A DNA stretch of 64,000 nucleotides from Glaciecola sp947496235 (GTDB lineage: Bacteria; Pseudomonadota; Gammaproteobacteria; Enterobacterales; Alteromonadaceae). Shown in pieces: positions 35,465-44,142 of this stretch. Each line of letters begins with the position of its first letter. The stretch's first letter is position 1. A program made the translations under genes and the position numbers. The stretch is taken from the NCBI RefSeq assembly GCF_050306235.1, contig NZ_JBLWFH010000003.1, positions 62,001 through 126,000 of the forward strand, given 5' to 3'. The notes below the pieces were generated by a model. It had not been told where the DNA came from. It made no database searches and worked only from the letters and a program-made list of their open reading frames with translations.

Positions 35465-36643
35465 CTAAAAGAAGTATTCAAGTTGGATCATAAGATGATC
35501 ATCTCTGCGCATATAAAACAGAGGATCATCTTCTTTATCGCTTGAAAAGAAATATCCATTAACTTCTATTGACCAATTTGAGGTTAAACGCGTGGAGGCT
35601 TCAATCATTGCTGAATAACTAGAGCTCTCATCCATGTCTTGAATAAAAGCCACTAGAATTTCTGAACCTGAAAAATCATTCACTACGAATCTAGCACCCA
35701 CCATAATGTCATTCTGACCGTATATGTAGGGATTTTGATCTCTTTCGTCATATTGATATTCAACCAGATAGCCAAGATCATAGCCACTATCAAACACATT
35801 CACATGCATAAATTCAAAACCTGCGACAGCCGCAGAAAAATCTTCATCCATGCGTGAGCCAGTAAGAGCTTCTAATTTGAATAACCAACCGTTAAATACA
35901 TATAAAGCGTCTAAACCCACTTGTTGTAATTGTGGATAAAAGGGCACAAGTTCTATATCGCCATCGGTTATTTGTGGAACAAAATCTGGTAGTCGATCAG
36001 TACCATCAAAATAAGACAGTCCGAATTCTAAATTGCCAAAACTTTGCTGCCATCGCACAGCAAAATCAAGATTAGTCTCTTCATCTTCAGATTCGTACAA
36101 GGCGTCGTCACTTATGTTGTATGGACCTCGCAATCTACCATCAAGTCCTGGAAAGGTACGTTCACGAAAATAGGGCAAGGCATAAAAACTAATATAACCT
36201 GTATCCAACAGATATCGAGCATCTAACAATGGTTGTCCAAGTTTTTCTTCGTTTGTAATAGTTTCAACAAAATCTGTCTGATTAATGATATCAACCAGGT
36301 GGACAGATTCGGTTTGGCCCCAAAACACTCGTCCTATACCAGCCCTGAACTCCCAATTATCAAAAAACACTGAGTACAATGCTTCTCTCACATCCGCATG
36401 AGTACGCTCGCTGTCTCGCTGATCAATTCTTGCGAAGGGAGTGAAGGTAAAATAGCCATTATCACCCACGTCTAATTCAAACTGAGGTTTAGCGGCCAAT
36501 GACACTTGACTGTTGGTTTGAAACTCGTAAGCAGCATCTTGGAAGAAAAACCGCTGTTGCACTGAAGCTGAACCCGCGAAGCGTAGTTCAGCATGACTAA
36601 CTGTTGCTATTATTACTAGGGTAAAACCCAACAAATAACGCAT
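35465..36643 (-). CDS. Outer-membrane porin-like beta-barrel protein (DUF1302-like)
   Basis: A 392-residue exported protein with signal peptide ending VSHA-E (residue 18) and a barrel-type strand pattern, ending in QLEYFF with C-terminal phenylalanine. The segment NWEFRAGIGRVFWGQTESVHLVDIINQTDFVE (about bases 36250-36345) resembles DUF1302-type proteins, which pass hydrophobic compounds. It lies just downstream of a LolA-like gene, a pairing often found with lipid or hydrophobic-compound export genes; no RND/MMPL transporter is adjacent here. Confidence 0.75.
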   Translation of the reverse strand: MRYLLGFTLVIIATVSHAELRFAGSASVQQRFFFQDAAYEFQTNSQVSLAAKPQFELDVGDNGYFTFTPFARIDQRDSERTHADVREALYSVFFDNWEFRAGIGRVFWGQTESVHLVDIINQTDFVETITNEEKLGQPLLDARYLLDTGYISFYALPYFRERTFPGLDGRLRGPYNISDDALYESEDEETNLDFAVRWQQSFGNLEFGLSYFDGTDRLPDFVPQITDGDIELVPFYPQLQQVGLDALYVFNGWLFKLEALTGSRMDEDFSAAVAGFEFMHVNVFDSGYDLGYLVEYQYDERDQNPYIYGQNDIMVGARFVVNDFSGSEILVAFIQDMDESSSYSAMIEASTRLTSNWSIEVNGYFFSSDKEDDPLFYMRRDDHLMIQLEYFF

Positions 36644-36694
36644 ATAAAATAGTCCCTTTATCTTTAATTTAGTTTACGCATTGAGTTCGTTTTT

Positions 36695-37486
36695 TTATCT
36701 AACACGTCTTAACGCATTTTTGTTAAAGTCACTCTCGTCTACACCAGTTTTAAACTTGATGTTTTCTATTAGCAAGGTGGTACTTTTACCCGTCTGCGCA
36801 TTATCCATATCTGATCGTAGTGCTCGCCAATGCTTACCATTGTATTGCTCATAGTCACCTAAGGTAAGTATTTTCAGTAAGGCATCTTTACGATCATAAA
36901 ATTCTATTTTTTGTGCTCGATAATGCGCTTTATCAACCCAAACAACTTGTTTGGTATAGCCAGAATTTTCATATTCTGGATATTGTTCTACCACAAAGCA
37001 TTCCATCCCATTATAAGTTTCATCTCTTAAATAGGCATAGGTAAATTTTTCGATTTCAAACGACGACATATCTTCATAAGCAAATTCGCTGCCCATGAAA
37101 GGGCCAGATTTGTTATGCGACAAAATACGTTTTACTATCTTGGCTTCAGATAAATAAATCCATTGTTCATCAGGCTCAATGGCGTGACTAAAACTTAAAA
37201 AAGCGGTTCCAGAAACATCTCTTGGTTCATAAAAGATAGTCAAAGATTTATCCCCATCATCTTCGATTTCTAGCGTTCTCACCTGTAAAACACGTTCCGA
37301 TTCTTGACCATCCGGAGAGCGCAAAATCATGATGGTGTCTGCAACAGAGTCTCCCCAACCTTGATCTCTCTTTTTCATTTCTTTTGCTATTTCCAACCCT
37401 TTCTCTGGATCTTTAGCAATGACTGGCGTTGAAATTAGCATCGTGTTTACTAAGAAAAATAGAAAAATAATTCGCCACATGCGCAT
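36695..37486 (-). CDS. Periplasmic outer-membrane lipoprotein-sorting (LolA-like) protein
   Basis: A 263-residue exported protein with signal peptide ending TPVIA-K (residue 24). The segment GLEIAKEMKKRDQGWGDSVADTIMIL, DVSGTAFLSFSH, DEQWIYLSEAKIVKRI and FMGSEFAYEDMSSFEIEKF match the LolA_like family (PF17131-type), a half-barrel fold that carries hydrophobic molecules across the periplasm. Relatives act with RND exporters and outer-membrane partners; here the partners may be the two barrel proteins downstream. It is the first gene of the minus unit and starts from a 220-base divergent region shared with the acyl-CoA dehydrogenase gene. Confidence 0.82.
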   Translation of the reverse strand: MRMWRIIFLFFLVNTMLISTPVIAKDPEKGLEIAKEMKKRDQGWGDSVADTIMILRSPDGQESERVLQVRTLEIEDDGDKSLTIFYEPRDVSGTAFLSFSHAIEPDEQWIYLSEAKIVKRILSHNKSGPFMGSEFAYEDMSSFEIEKFTYAYLRDETYNGMECFVVEQYPEYENSGYTKQVVWVDKAHYRAQKIEFYDRKDALLKILTLGDYEQYNGKHWRALRSDMDNAQTGKSTTLLIENIKFKTGVDESDFNKNALRRVR

Positions 37487-37565
37487 ATTATTAAACCTTT
37501 TTTTGCAATTTAAGACTGTCTAGCTGTTTTAACGGCAATAAGCCATAAATATTAAATGAATAACG

Positions 37566-37585
37566 CGTTATAGAACATTATAACG
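37566..37585. promoter_or_regulatory. 20-bp palindrome in lolA-like/fadE divergent region
   Basis: CGTTATA and TATAACG are perfect 7-base arms around a 6-base centre GAACAT. The site lies 79 bases upstream of the LolA-like start and 121 bases upstream of the fadE-like start, so it could regulate either. The size and symmetry fit a dimeric repressor such as a TetR-type protein; the regulator is not identifiable. Confidence 0.45.
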
Positions 37586-37678
37586 TTAATCAGTTCACTC
37601 TGGCGTAAAGTTTAGTGCATTTTTTAATCAATTAAAGATTTTGACCTGAAGGACAAAATGTGTTTTCATACAAATACC

Positions 37679-37695
37679 AACTGGTCAGATGAGCG
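37679..37695 (+). promoter_or_regulatory. FadR-like operator half-site upstream of fadE
   Basis: AACTGGTCAGATGAGCG begins 12 bases upstream of the fadE-like ATG. The first 11 bases fit the gammaproteobacterial FadR consensus AACTGGTCNGACCAGTT; the right half is degenerate. FadR represses fatty-acid degradation genes when long acyl-CoA is low, so the position suits the gene. It is a partial match only. Confidence 0.5.
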
Positions 37696-37706
37696 GATAA
37701 GTTAAC

Positions 37707-39950
37707 ATGAGCATCAGAAAAAGCCTTAAAAAAGTATTACCACCCATTTCAATCACCGAACAAGAAGCCTTAGACGCTGGTGACGTGTGGATTGAATCTA
37801 GTATTTATCAGGGAAATCCTGATATGCATGCGCTTAGACAATTACCTCAAGCCAAACTTAGTGCTGAGGAACAAGCGTTTATGGATGGTCCTGTACAAAC
37901 TTTATTAGAAATGATCAATGATTTTGAATTGATCAATAGCAATCATATTCCGAAGGATGTGCTGGACTTTTTGGGCAAAGAGAAGTTTTTCTCTATGATC
38001 ATTCCGAAAAAATTCGGTGGATTAGAGTTCAGCCCTTATGCAAACTCAACCATAGTGGCAACCATTGCTGCGCGAAGTGGCGCTGTTGCCGTCACCGTTA
38101 TGGTTCCTAACTCATTAGGTCCTGGTGAGTTGCTGATGCATTATGGTACAGAAGATCAACAGAACTTTTGGTTACCTAAACTTGCTGTGGGTCAAGAGAT
38201 CCCTTGTTTCGCATTAACAAGTCCTGAAGCAGGTTCAGACGCTGGCGCAATTCCAGACGCAGCCATAGTTACCAAAGGACAGTGGAACGGCGAAGAGGTC
38301 ATTGGACTTAGTGTCACTTGGGATAAGCGATATATTACCCTTGCTCCTATTGCTACAGTACTTGGTTTAGCATTTAAAGTATTTGATCCCGAACACTTGC
38401 TTGGCGACAAACTTGAGCTAGGCATTACTTGTGCATTATTACCAAAATCTCACCCTGGAGTTGAATTGGGCAACCGTCATGATCCTATGGGCGTGAAATT
38501 CTACAACGGAACAACCCGAGGTAAAGACGTGTTCATTCCAATGGACTTCATTATCGGTGGTCAAAAGAACATTGGTAAAGGTTGGCAAATGCTGGTGTCT
38601 TGTCTAGGTGCAGGACGAGGCATTTCATTACCAGCCATGGGTGTTGCAACTGCTCAGTCAGCATTCAAATCTACCGCTGAATATGCATTCGTGCGTGAAC
38701 AGTTTGGTTTGCCAATTGGCCGTTTTGAAGGTATTCAAGAGAAACTTGCAGATATTGCGGGTAAAACTTTCTTGTTAGAAGCTATGCGTGTGTTAACCAC
38801 TGAAGGTTTAGGTCAGGGTATTAAGCCTTCTGTTGTGACAGCAATTGCCAAATACCACATGACAGAAATAGGTAGAGACGTATGTAATTCTGCAATGGAT
38901 GTTCAAGCTGGTAAGGCTATTCAACGTGGCCCTCAAAATACATTAGCCAACGGCTACAGCGCATTGCCAATCGCAATTACAGTAGAAGGTGCCAATATAC
39001 TAACGCGTAATTTGATGATTTTTGGTCAAGGTGCTATGCGTTGTCACCCATACCTTAAAGACATGGTCGATCTTATTCACAGCGATGATTCAAACGCTGA
39101 TGCTCAATTCAATAAAGTATTGACGAAAACTGTGAAATTCAGCGTAAAAAATGCGTTAAGAAGCATGGTAAATAGCTACTTACCTTTCTTACGTTCTTCA
39201 GATTCAGCAATGAACGAAGTATTGCCGTATGAAAAAAGACTACATGCTATGTCTGCTAAACTAGCTCCATTAGCTGATTTATCATTATTGGTGTTGGGCG
39301 GCGATCTGAAAAAAGCAGAATTACTATCTGCTAGATTAGGTGACGTTATCAGCTACGTCTACGCAGGCATGGCAGCTATTCGTTTTTACGAACAGCGAGT
39401 TGAAGATAGACAGCAAGCACTGCCTTTCTTTAAATATGCAATGGAATGGACACTAAGCCAAGCTGAAAAAGCGATTGTTGATTTTGTTTCCAACTTCCCA
39501 AATGCACCAACAAGAGTATTAATGCGAGTTCTTACAAATACTTATACTGGTGCCACTAGCAAGATCAGTGATGACTTAGTACGTGAATTGTCTAAAGCGG
39601 CGTTAGAAGATTCAAGCATTAAAGCGCAAATTACCCATTTGATTAAGCCGGTTGAGGGCGATGGAAACTACATCAACGAGCAAGCTTTCAAAGCAAAACA
39701 TGCGGCTTTACCACTACTGTCTAAGGTTCAAAAAGCATTACGAAGTGCGCCTGTAGTACCATTCATTTCATTTGAAAATGCGGTAGAAAAATTAAATGAA
39801 AGAGGTGAACTTGCCGATAACGAGAAAGATATTCTTTTAGATTACAATGAAAAACGTAAGCTAGCGGTGAGAGTAGATGAGTTCACTTTTGACATGGAGT
39901 TAGTTACAGACCACCTCGATACACAAGAGGAAACTGTAAACGCGGCCTAA
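37707..39950 (+). CDS. fadE: Acyl-CoA dehydrogenase, FadE type
   Basis: A 747-residue FAD enzyme catalysing the first step of fatty acid beta-oxidation. Residues 60-460 form the acyl-CoA dehydrogenase fold with FALTSPEAGSDAGAIPD, LGAGRGISLPAMG and REQFGLPIGRFEGIQEKLADIAG. Residues 460-735 form the C-terminal extension (DUF1974) seen in FadE. It is shorter than the E. coli enzyme (about 814) because it lacks the N-terminal membrane helices, as in many marine relatives. A FadR-like half-site precedes it and a strong terminator follows. Confidence 0.93.
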   Translation: MSIRKSLKKVLPPISITEQEALDAGDVWIESSIYQGNPDMHALRQLPQAKLSAEEQAFMDGPVQTLLEMINDFELINSNHIPKDVLDFLGKEKFFSMIIPKKFGGLEFSPYANSTIVATIAARSGAVAVTVMVPNSLGPGELLMHYGTEDQQNFWLPKLAVGQEIPCFALTSPEAGSDAGAIPDAAIVTKGQWNGEEVIGLSVTWDKRYITLAPIATVLGLAFKVFDPEHLLGDKLELGITCALLPKSHPGVELGNRHDPMGVKFYNGTTRGKDVFIPMDFIIGGQKNIGKGWQMLVSCLGAGRGISLPAMGVATAQSAFKSTAEYAFVREQFGLPIGRFEGIQEKLADIAGKTFLLEAMRVLTTEGLGQGIKPSVVTAIAKYHMTEIGRDVCNSAMDVQAGKAIQRGPQNTLANGYSALPIAITVEGANILTRNLMIFGQGAMRCHPYLKDMVDLIHSDDSNADAQFNKVLTKTVKFSVKNALRSMVNSYLPFLRSSDSAMNEVLPYEKRLHAMSAKLAPLADLSLLVLGGDLKKAELLSARLGDVISYVYAGMAAIRFYEQRVEDRQQALPFFKYAMEWTLSQAEKAIVDFVSNFPNAPTRVLMRVLTNTYTGATSKISDDLVRELSKAALEDSSIKAQITHLIKPVEGDGNYINEQAFKAKHAALPLLSKVQKALRSAPVVPFISFENAVEKLNERGELADNEKDILLDYNEKRKLAVRVDEFTFDMELVTDHLDTQEETVNAA

Positions 39951-39973
39951 AATGCCTGCTAACGGAATCTAAG

Positions 39974-40003
39974 AAAAAGGTGCGCTCTAGTCGCACCTTT
40001 TTT
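39974..40003 (+). terminator. Rho-independent terminator after fadE
   Basis: AAAAAGGTGCG, loop CTCTAGT, CGCACCTTTTTTT is a strong hairpin with a T-run 24 bases after the fadE stop. It lies in front of the GGDEF-EAL gene and shows that the longer in-frame start (GTG at 39980) of that gene lies inside the terminator. Confidence 0.92.
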
Positions 40004-40015
40004 TATGGACACCAA

Positions 40016-42034
40016 ATGGTAGGTCGATTGTTATTATCAAAAATAGAACGTCAACAGCTCGCCGATAGAGTACAACTACTCTATGCAAATGCCTACACGG
40101 GCGTTTTTGTTACCATAATTACCTTCTCAGCGCTTTGTTACATGCTATTTGTTTCATCTGGTAGCTATTATGCCATTTCCATGGGCATTATTATGTTGGT
40201 CATTTGTTTGGGGCGACTGGTAGATATCTACACCACTATGAGCAATGTCAGCGATATCACCAAACACCCGTACAAGCACTTCGCAAAATTTGGTATAGGA
40301 CTAACGTCTTCGAGTTTCCTATGGGCAGTTTTCATACTTACCTTTATGGCAAGAATGGAAATTATCCAACTAACCATTACCGCTATCGTTTTGGCAGCTC
40401 TAGCCGGAGGCGCTATTGCAGTACTGGGGGCAATTCAACGAATTGCTACCATGTATATGTCAATGATATTGCTGCCCTATTCCGTTTTGGCAATTAATTT
40501 ATCCATTGATGGCTTTTGGCTAGTCGGTATTCTTGGTATTTGTTATTGGGCTTCTATGTTGGTATCTGCGAAAAAGGCCAGTGAGTTTATCACCAGTACC
40601 ATTGAGTTAACCGAAAAAAATAAACAACTAGCGAATGCTATAGAACACGAGAAAAAACAAATAGAGCATTACAATTTTCGTTTAGAAGTGGCCAATAACG
40701 CCCTAGACAATTACACCCAAGAGCTAGAAAACAAAGTAGAAAAGCGCACTGAAGAAATTTATCGCTTATCTAATTTGGACCCGCTAACTGAACTACTTAA
40801 TAGAACTGCTTTACTAAAACACAGCGAAAAATTAATCAAACAGGCTGAAAAAAATAATCAAGGAATAGGAATTTTTTTCATCGACCTAGACAGTTTTAAA
40901 GATATCAATGATGGATTCGGTCATGCATACGGTGATGCTGTACTGAAAAAAATTGCCCAACGATTATCCAATTTACCTAAAGATACATTCGAAATTTGCG
41001 CCCGTTGGGGCGGTGATGAATTCATAGTCTTCAGTTTGCTTAAGGATGAATCCTCGCCATTGGCCTTAGCCAAGCAACTAATTGACATTGTCACTGAGCC
41101 TTTATCAGTAAATGGCGACATTATTAACATGCAAGCCAGTATTGGTGTTTCCTGTTACCCAGAACATGGAGCATCAGCCGAAGAACTTATTCAAATGGCC
41201 GATTTGGCAATGTATGAACAAAAACATCATCATTTGGCACCAGTTGTGTACGATGGCGAGATAGCAGCCAAGCATATTCGTGAACAAAGCATAAGAAAAG
41301 GCTTACCCAATGCGATTAAACAAAGTGAGTTTCACCTCGTCTACCAACCTATAGTAAACACTAAAACTAAATCAATCGCTGGCTTTGAAGCGCTAATACG
41401 ATGGCAACATTTGGGACAATTTATTCCGCCAACTGAATTTATTCCTATTGCGGAAAAATCCGGACGTATTAATCAAATTGGGCTTTGGGTGTTGCAGCAA
41501 GCCTGTAAAGAATTTATGCAATTTGCCAAAACGTCTCAGTACCTTTCGGTAAATGTATCTGCGATTCAAATGCTGGATGACTACTTTGTCGAAAATATTA
41601 AACAGGCATTAGCGATTTATGAGATGCCGCCCTCTTGTCTTCAGCTGGAAATTACTGAAACCTCAGTCATTCAGTCCTACGAGCAAATTGAAGATGTAGT
41701 GCGTGAAATTCAAAGCATGGGAGTTATAGTTGCCATAGACGATTTTGGTACTGGATACTCATCATTGCGCCAATTACAAAAAGTTGAATTTAATACAGTG
41801 AAAATTGATCGCTGTTTTATCAATAGATTAGAAACCAAAGATATCGCTATAGTTTCAGCAGCTTATTTTATCGCTGAACAGCTGCACGCCTCGACCATAG
41901 TGGAGGGGGTTGAAAGTCAGGACCAGTTGGAAAAGTTACAGCAATTAGGCATTAATATTTTCCAAGGTTACTATTTTGCAAAGCCGATGGAAGCAGATAG
42001 AATAACCTCTTGGCAATACAAAGATACAGACTAG
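40016..42034 (+). CDS. GGDEF-EAL diguanylate cyclase/phosphodiesterase with N-terminal membrane sensor
   Basis: A 672-residue cyclic-di-GMP enzyme. Residues 15-190 carry about six helices of a MASE-like sensor; a coiled coil (about 195-255) leads to the GGDEF domain, whose ARWGGDEF motif at 332-336 is intact, and then to the EAL domain (AGFEALIRW at 458-460) with VNVSA, EITET, IDDFGTGYSS, VKID and VEGVE retained. Both active sites look competent. An RxxD inhibitory site before GGDEF is not seen. I start at the ATG at 40016, because the GTG at 39980 is inside the upstream terminator. Its TAG stop is the first bases of a palindromic element. Confidence 0.92.
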   Translation: MVGRLLLSKIERQQLADRVQLLYANAYTGVFVTIITFSALCYMLFVSSGSYYAISMGIIMLVICLGRLVDIYTTMSNVSDITKHPYKHFAKFGIGLTSSSFLWAVFILTFMARMEIIQLTITAIVLAALAGGAIAVLGAIQRIATMYMSMILLPYSVLAINLSIDGFWLVGILGICYWASMLVSAKKASEFITSTIELTEKNKQLANAIEHEKKQIEHYNFRLEVANNALDNYTQELENKVEKRTEEIYRLSNLDPLTELLNRTALLKHSEKLIKQAEKNNQGIGIFFIDLDSFKDINDGFGHAYGDAVLKKIAQRLSNLPKDTFEICARWGGDEFIVFSLLKDESSPLALAKQLIDIVTEPLSVNGDIINMQASIGVSCYPEHGASAEELIQMADLAMYEQKHHHLAPVVYDGEIAAKHIREQSIRKGLPNAIKQSEFHLVYQPIVNTKTKSIAGFEALIRWQHLGQFIPPTEFIPIAEKSGRINQIGLWVLQQACKEFMQFAKTSQYLSVNVSAIQMLDDYFVENIKQALAIYEMPPSCLQLEITETSVIQSYEQIEDVVREIQSMGVIVAIDDFGTGYSSLRQLQKVEFNTVKIDRCFINRLETKDIAIVSAAYFIAEQLHASTIVEGVESQDQLEKLQQLGINIFQGYYFAKPMEADRITSWQYKDTD

Positions 42035-42074
42035 AGCCTGTATGTATTCATAAACATTGATACACAGGCGCTAA
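42031..42074. repeat. Palindromic REP-like element, compact copy (44 bp)
   Basis: CTAGAGCCTGTATGTAT and ATACACAGGCGCTAA are imperfect inverted arms separated by a short loop. The element starts in the stop codon of the GGDEF-EAL gene, as the copies at 15851 and 42723 abut theirs. Confidence 0.65.
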
Positions 42075-42122
42075 ATTTAGTCGACAAAAATAACAATAAC
42101 TACTGCAGGACCTTTCCTAACA

Positions 42123-42722
42123 ATGGCCCAATTATATTTCTATTACTCTGCGATGAACGCAGGAAAATCTACGTCTTTATTACAGTCTGCCTATAATTAT
42201 AAAGAGCGCGGCATGCAAGTCTCTCTTTTTACTGCATCTTTCGATGACAGGTTTGGAAAAGGAAAAATTGCTTCAAGAATAGGATTATCTTCCCCTGCTT
42301 CTTTATTCGACAAGTCCACAGATCTATATGCTGAAGTTAATCAACAACACAGTTCAACGCCATTGGGATGTGTTTTCATTGATGAAGCACAGTTTTTAAC
42401 TCGTCAACAAGTAAAACAATGCTTGCAGATCGTAGACCAATTAGATATTCCAGTATTAGCTTACGGATTAAGAACTGACTTCCAAGGCGAAACCTTTGAA
42501 GGCTCGCATTATTTATTAGCTTGGGCGGATAAACTGAGTGAATTAAAGACAGTATGTTTTTGTGGTCGTAAAGCAAATTTTGTAGCGAGACTAAACAGTA
42601 GTGGCAACGTAATTAAAGACGGCGCGCAAGTAGATATAGGTGGCAATGATAAATATGTGTCATTGTGCCGTAAACATTACAGTGAAAAAACTGGCTTTAT
42701 CGACAATGATGCCACCTCTTAA
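42123..42722 (+). CDS. tdk: Thymidine kinase
   Basis: A 199-residue type II thymidine kinase that phosphorylates thymidine with ATP in nucleotide salvage. It shows the P-loop YSAMNAGKSTSLLQ near residue 8, the DEAQF Walker B equivalent at FIDEAQFL, the YGLRTDFQGETFEG lasso region, and the zinc cysteines in TVCFCGRKA and YVSLCRKHY. It lies 88 bases after the GGDEF-EAL gene beyond a palindromic element, and another element follows its stop. Confidence 0.96.
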   Translation: MAQLYFYYSAMNAGKSTSLLQSAYNYKERGMQVSLFTASFDDRFGKGKIASRIGLSSPASLFDKSTDLYAEVNQQHSSTPLGCVFIDEAQFLTRQQVKQCLQIVDQLDIPVLAYGLRTDFQGETFEGSHYLLAWADKLSELKTVCFCGRKANFVARLNSSGNVIKDGAQVDIGGNDKYVSLCRKHYSEKTGFIDNDATS

Positions 42723-42815
42723 CTAGAAGGTGTTTATCTTTGTTCATTAATTGTGTTGGCGTCTAAAATTGGTGAAAACAAGGTATTGCTAACGCACAAA
42801 GATAAATAGGTTCTA
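42723..42815. repeat. Palindromic REP-like element, long copy (93 bp)
   Basis: CTAGAAGGTGTTTATCTTTGTTC at the left and CACAAAGATAAATAGGTTCTA at the right are inverted arms about 50 bases apart. The left arm matches the family arm CTAG(A/C)GCCTGTTTATCTTTG with a few changes. It directly follows the stop of tdk. Confidence 0.6.
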
Positions 42816-42920
42816 TAAAAATTAGTGATTAATAGACCATAGCAAAAGCAATTTCCGTTATAAAAAAGCCTTGGCTACAATGATTTTACTCATTACATTG
42901 GAGTCATGTCGGAGGCAGTA

Positions 42921-44141
42921 ATGGATTTTGCACACACACCTAAAGCACTAGATTATATCAAACGCGTCCATGATTTTATGGACACTCACATCTTTCCCAT
43001 CGAAAAAGAACTTTATGACACAAACCATGAAGTAAATGGTTCGGGGGACTGGACCAAATGGCAAGAAATTCCTCAAATCACAGAGTTAAAACAAAAAGCA
43101 AAAGACGCTGGTTTATGGAACTTATTTTTACCTGATGCCAAGTTGGGTAAGGGGTTAACAACGGTAGAATACGCGCCACTTGCAGAAGCCATGGGCAGAA
43201 TATTATTTGGTGCGGAAATCTTTAATTGTAACGCACCCGATACCGGCAATATGGAAGTCCTTTACCATTTTGGGAATGAGCAGCAACAAGCCAAGTGGTT
43301 AACACCCCTTCTCGCGGGTGAAATTCGTTCTGTGTTTGGCATGACCGAACCAGAGGTTGCTTCGTCAGATGCAACCAACATGGCGGCAACTATCGAAGAC
43401 AAAGGCGATCATTTGCTATTAAACGGCACTAAATGGTGGTCTACTGGACTTGGACACCCAAAGGCAAAAGTGATGATTTTTATGGGTCTTTCAAATCCAG
43501 AAAATGATAAACACAATCAACACAGCATGGTGATTGTGCCCCTGGATACTGATGGTGTAACGATCAAACGCATGTTAACTGCCTATGGTGACTTTGATGG
43601 CCCTTACGGGCATGGAGAAGTTCAGCTAGACAATGTAAAAGTGCCAAAGGAAAATCTACTCGTGGGATTGGGTAAGGGTTTTGCAATTGCCCAAGGCCGA
43701 CTTGGACCTGGACGAATACATCACTGCATGCGCGCCATAGGTATGACAGAAAAAGCGTTAGAACTTGCAATAAAACGCGGCAAACAAAGAGTTGCTTTTG
43801 GTCGTCCACTGATTGAATTAGGCGGCAATAAAGAACGAGTAGCCAAAGCTAGAATGGCAATAGAACAAGCCAGATTACTCACCATGCAAGCAGCTTGGCG
43901 TATAGACAATCTCGGAGTGAAAAACGCTATGGTAGATATCTCGGCTATTAAGGTAGTTGTACCCAATATGCTACAAGATGTTGTCGACTTCGCAGTTCAA
44001 ATTCATGGTGGCGGAGGCGTTTGCAACGATTTTCCATTAGCAAGATTTGCCGCTGGTGCCCGGTCTCTTAGATTAGCAGACGGTCCTGATGAAGTGCATA
44101 TGGCTATGGTGTCTCGACTAGAATTAAAGAAATATAAATAA
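42921..44141 (+). CDS. Acyl-CoA dehydrogenase, ACAD10/11 type
   Basis: A 406-residue acyl-CoA dehydrogenase fold protein. Signatures include LPDAKLGKGLTTVEYAPLAEAMG, FGMTEPEVASSDATNMAAT, LGPGRIHHCMRAIG and IHGGGGVCNDFPLARF near the C-terminus. Residue patterns match the ACAD10/ACAD11-like group. The start at 42921 has GGAGG five bases upstream; an in-frame ATG at 42906 would put that site inside the gene. The next gene is an APH-fold kinase and then an SDR, the pairing used in bacterial 4-hydroxyacyl-CoA catabolism, so the enzyme may eliminate phosphate and isomerise rather than simply dehydrogenate. That role is inferred. Confidence 0.9.
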   Translation: MDFAHTPKALDYIKRVHDFMDTHIFPIEKELYDTNHEVNGSGDWTKWQEIPQITELKQKAKDAGLWNLFLPDAKLGKGLTTVEYAPLAEAMGRILFGAEIFNCNAPDTGNMEVLYHFGNEQQQAKWLTPLLAGEIRSVFGMTEPEVASSDATNMAATIEDKGDHLLLNGTKWWSTGLGHPKAKVMIFMGLSNPENDKHNQHSMVIVPLDTDGVTIKRMLTAYGDFDGPYGHGEVQLDNVKVPKENLLVGLGKGFAIAQGRLGPGRIHHCMRAIGMTEKALELAIKRGKQRVAFGRPLIELGGNKERVAKARMAIEQARLLTMQAAWRIDNLGVKNAMVDISAIKVVVPNMLQDVVDFAVQIHGGGGVCNDFPLARFAAGARSLRLADGPDEVHMAMVSRLELKKYK

Positions 44142-44142
44142 C

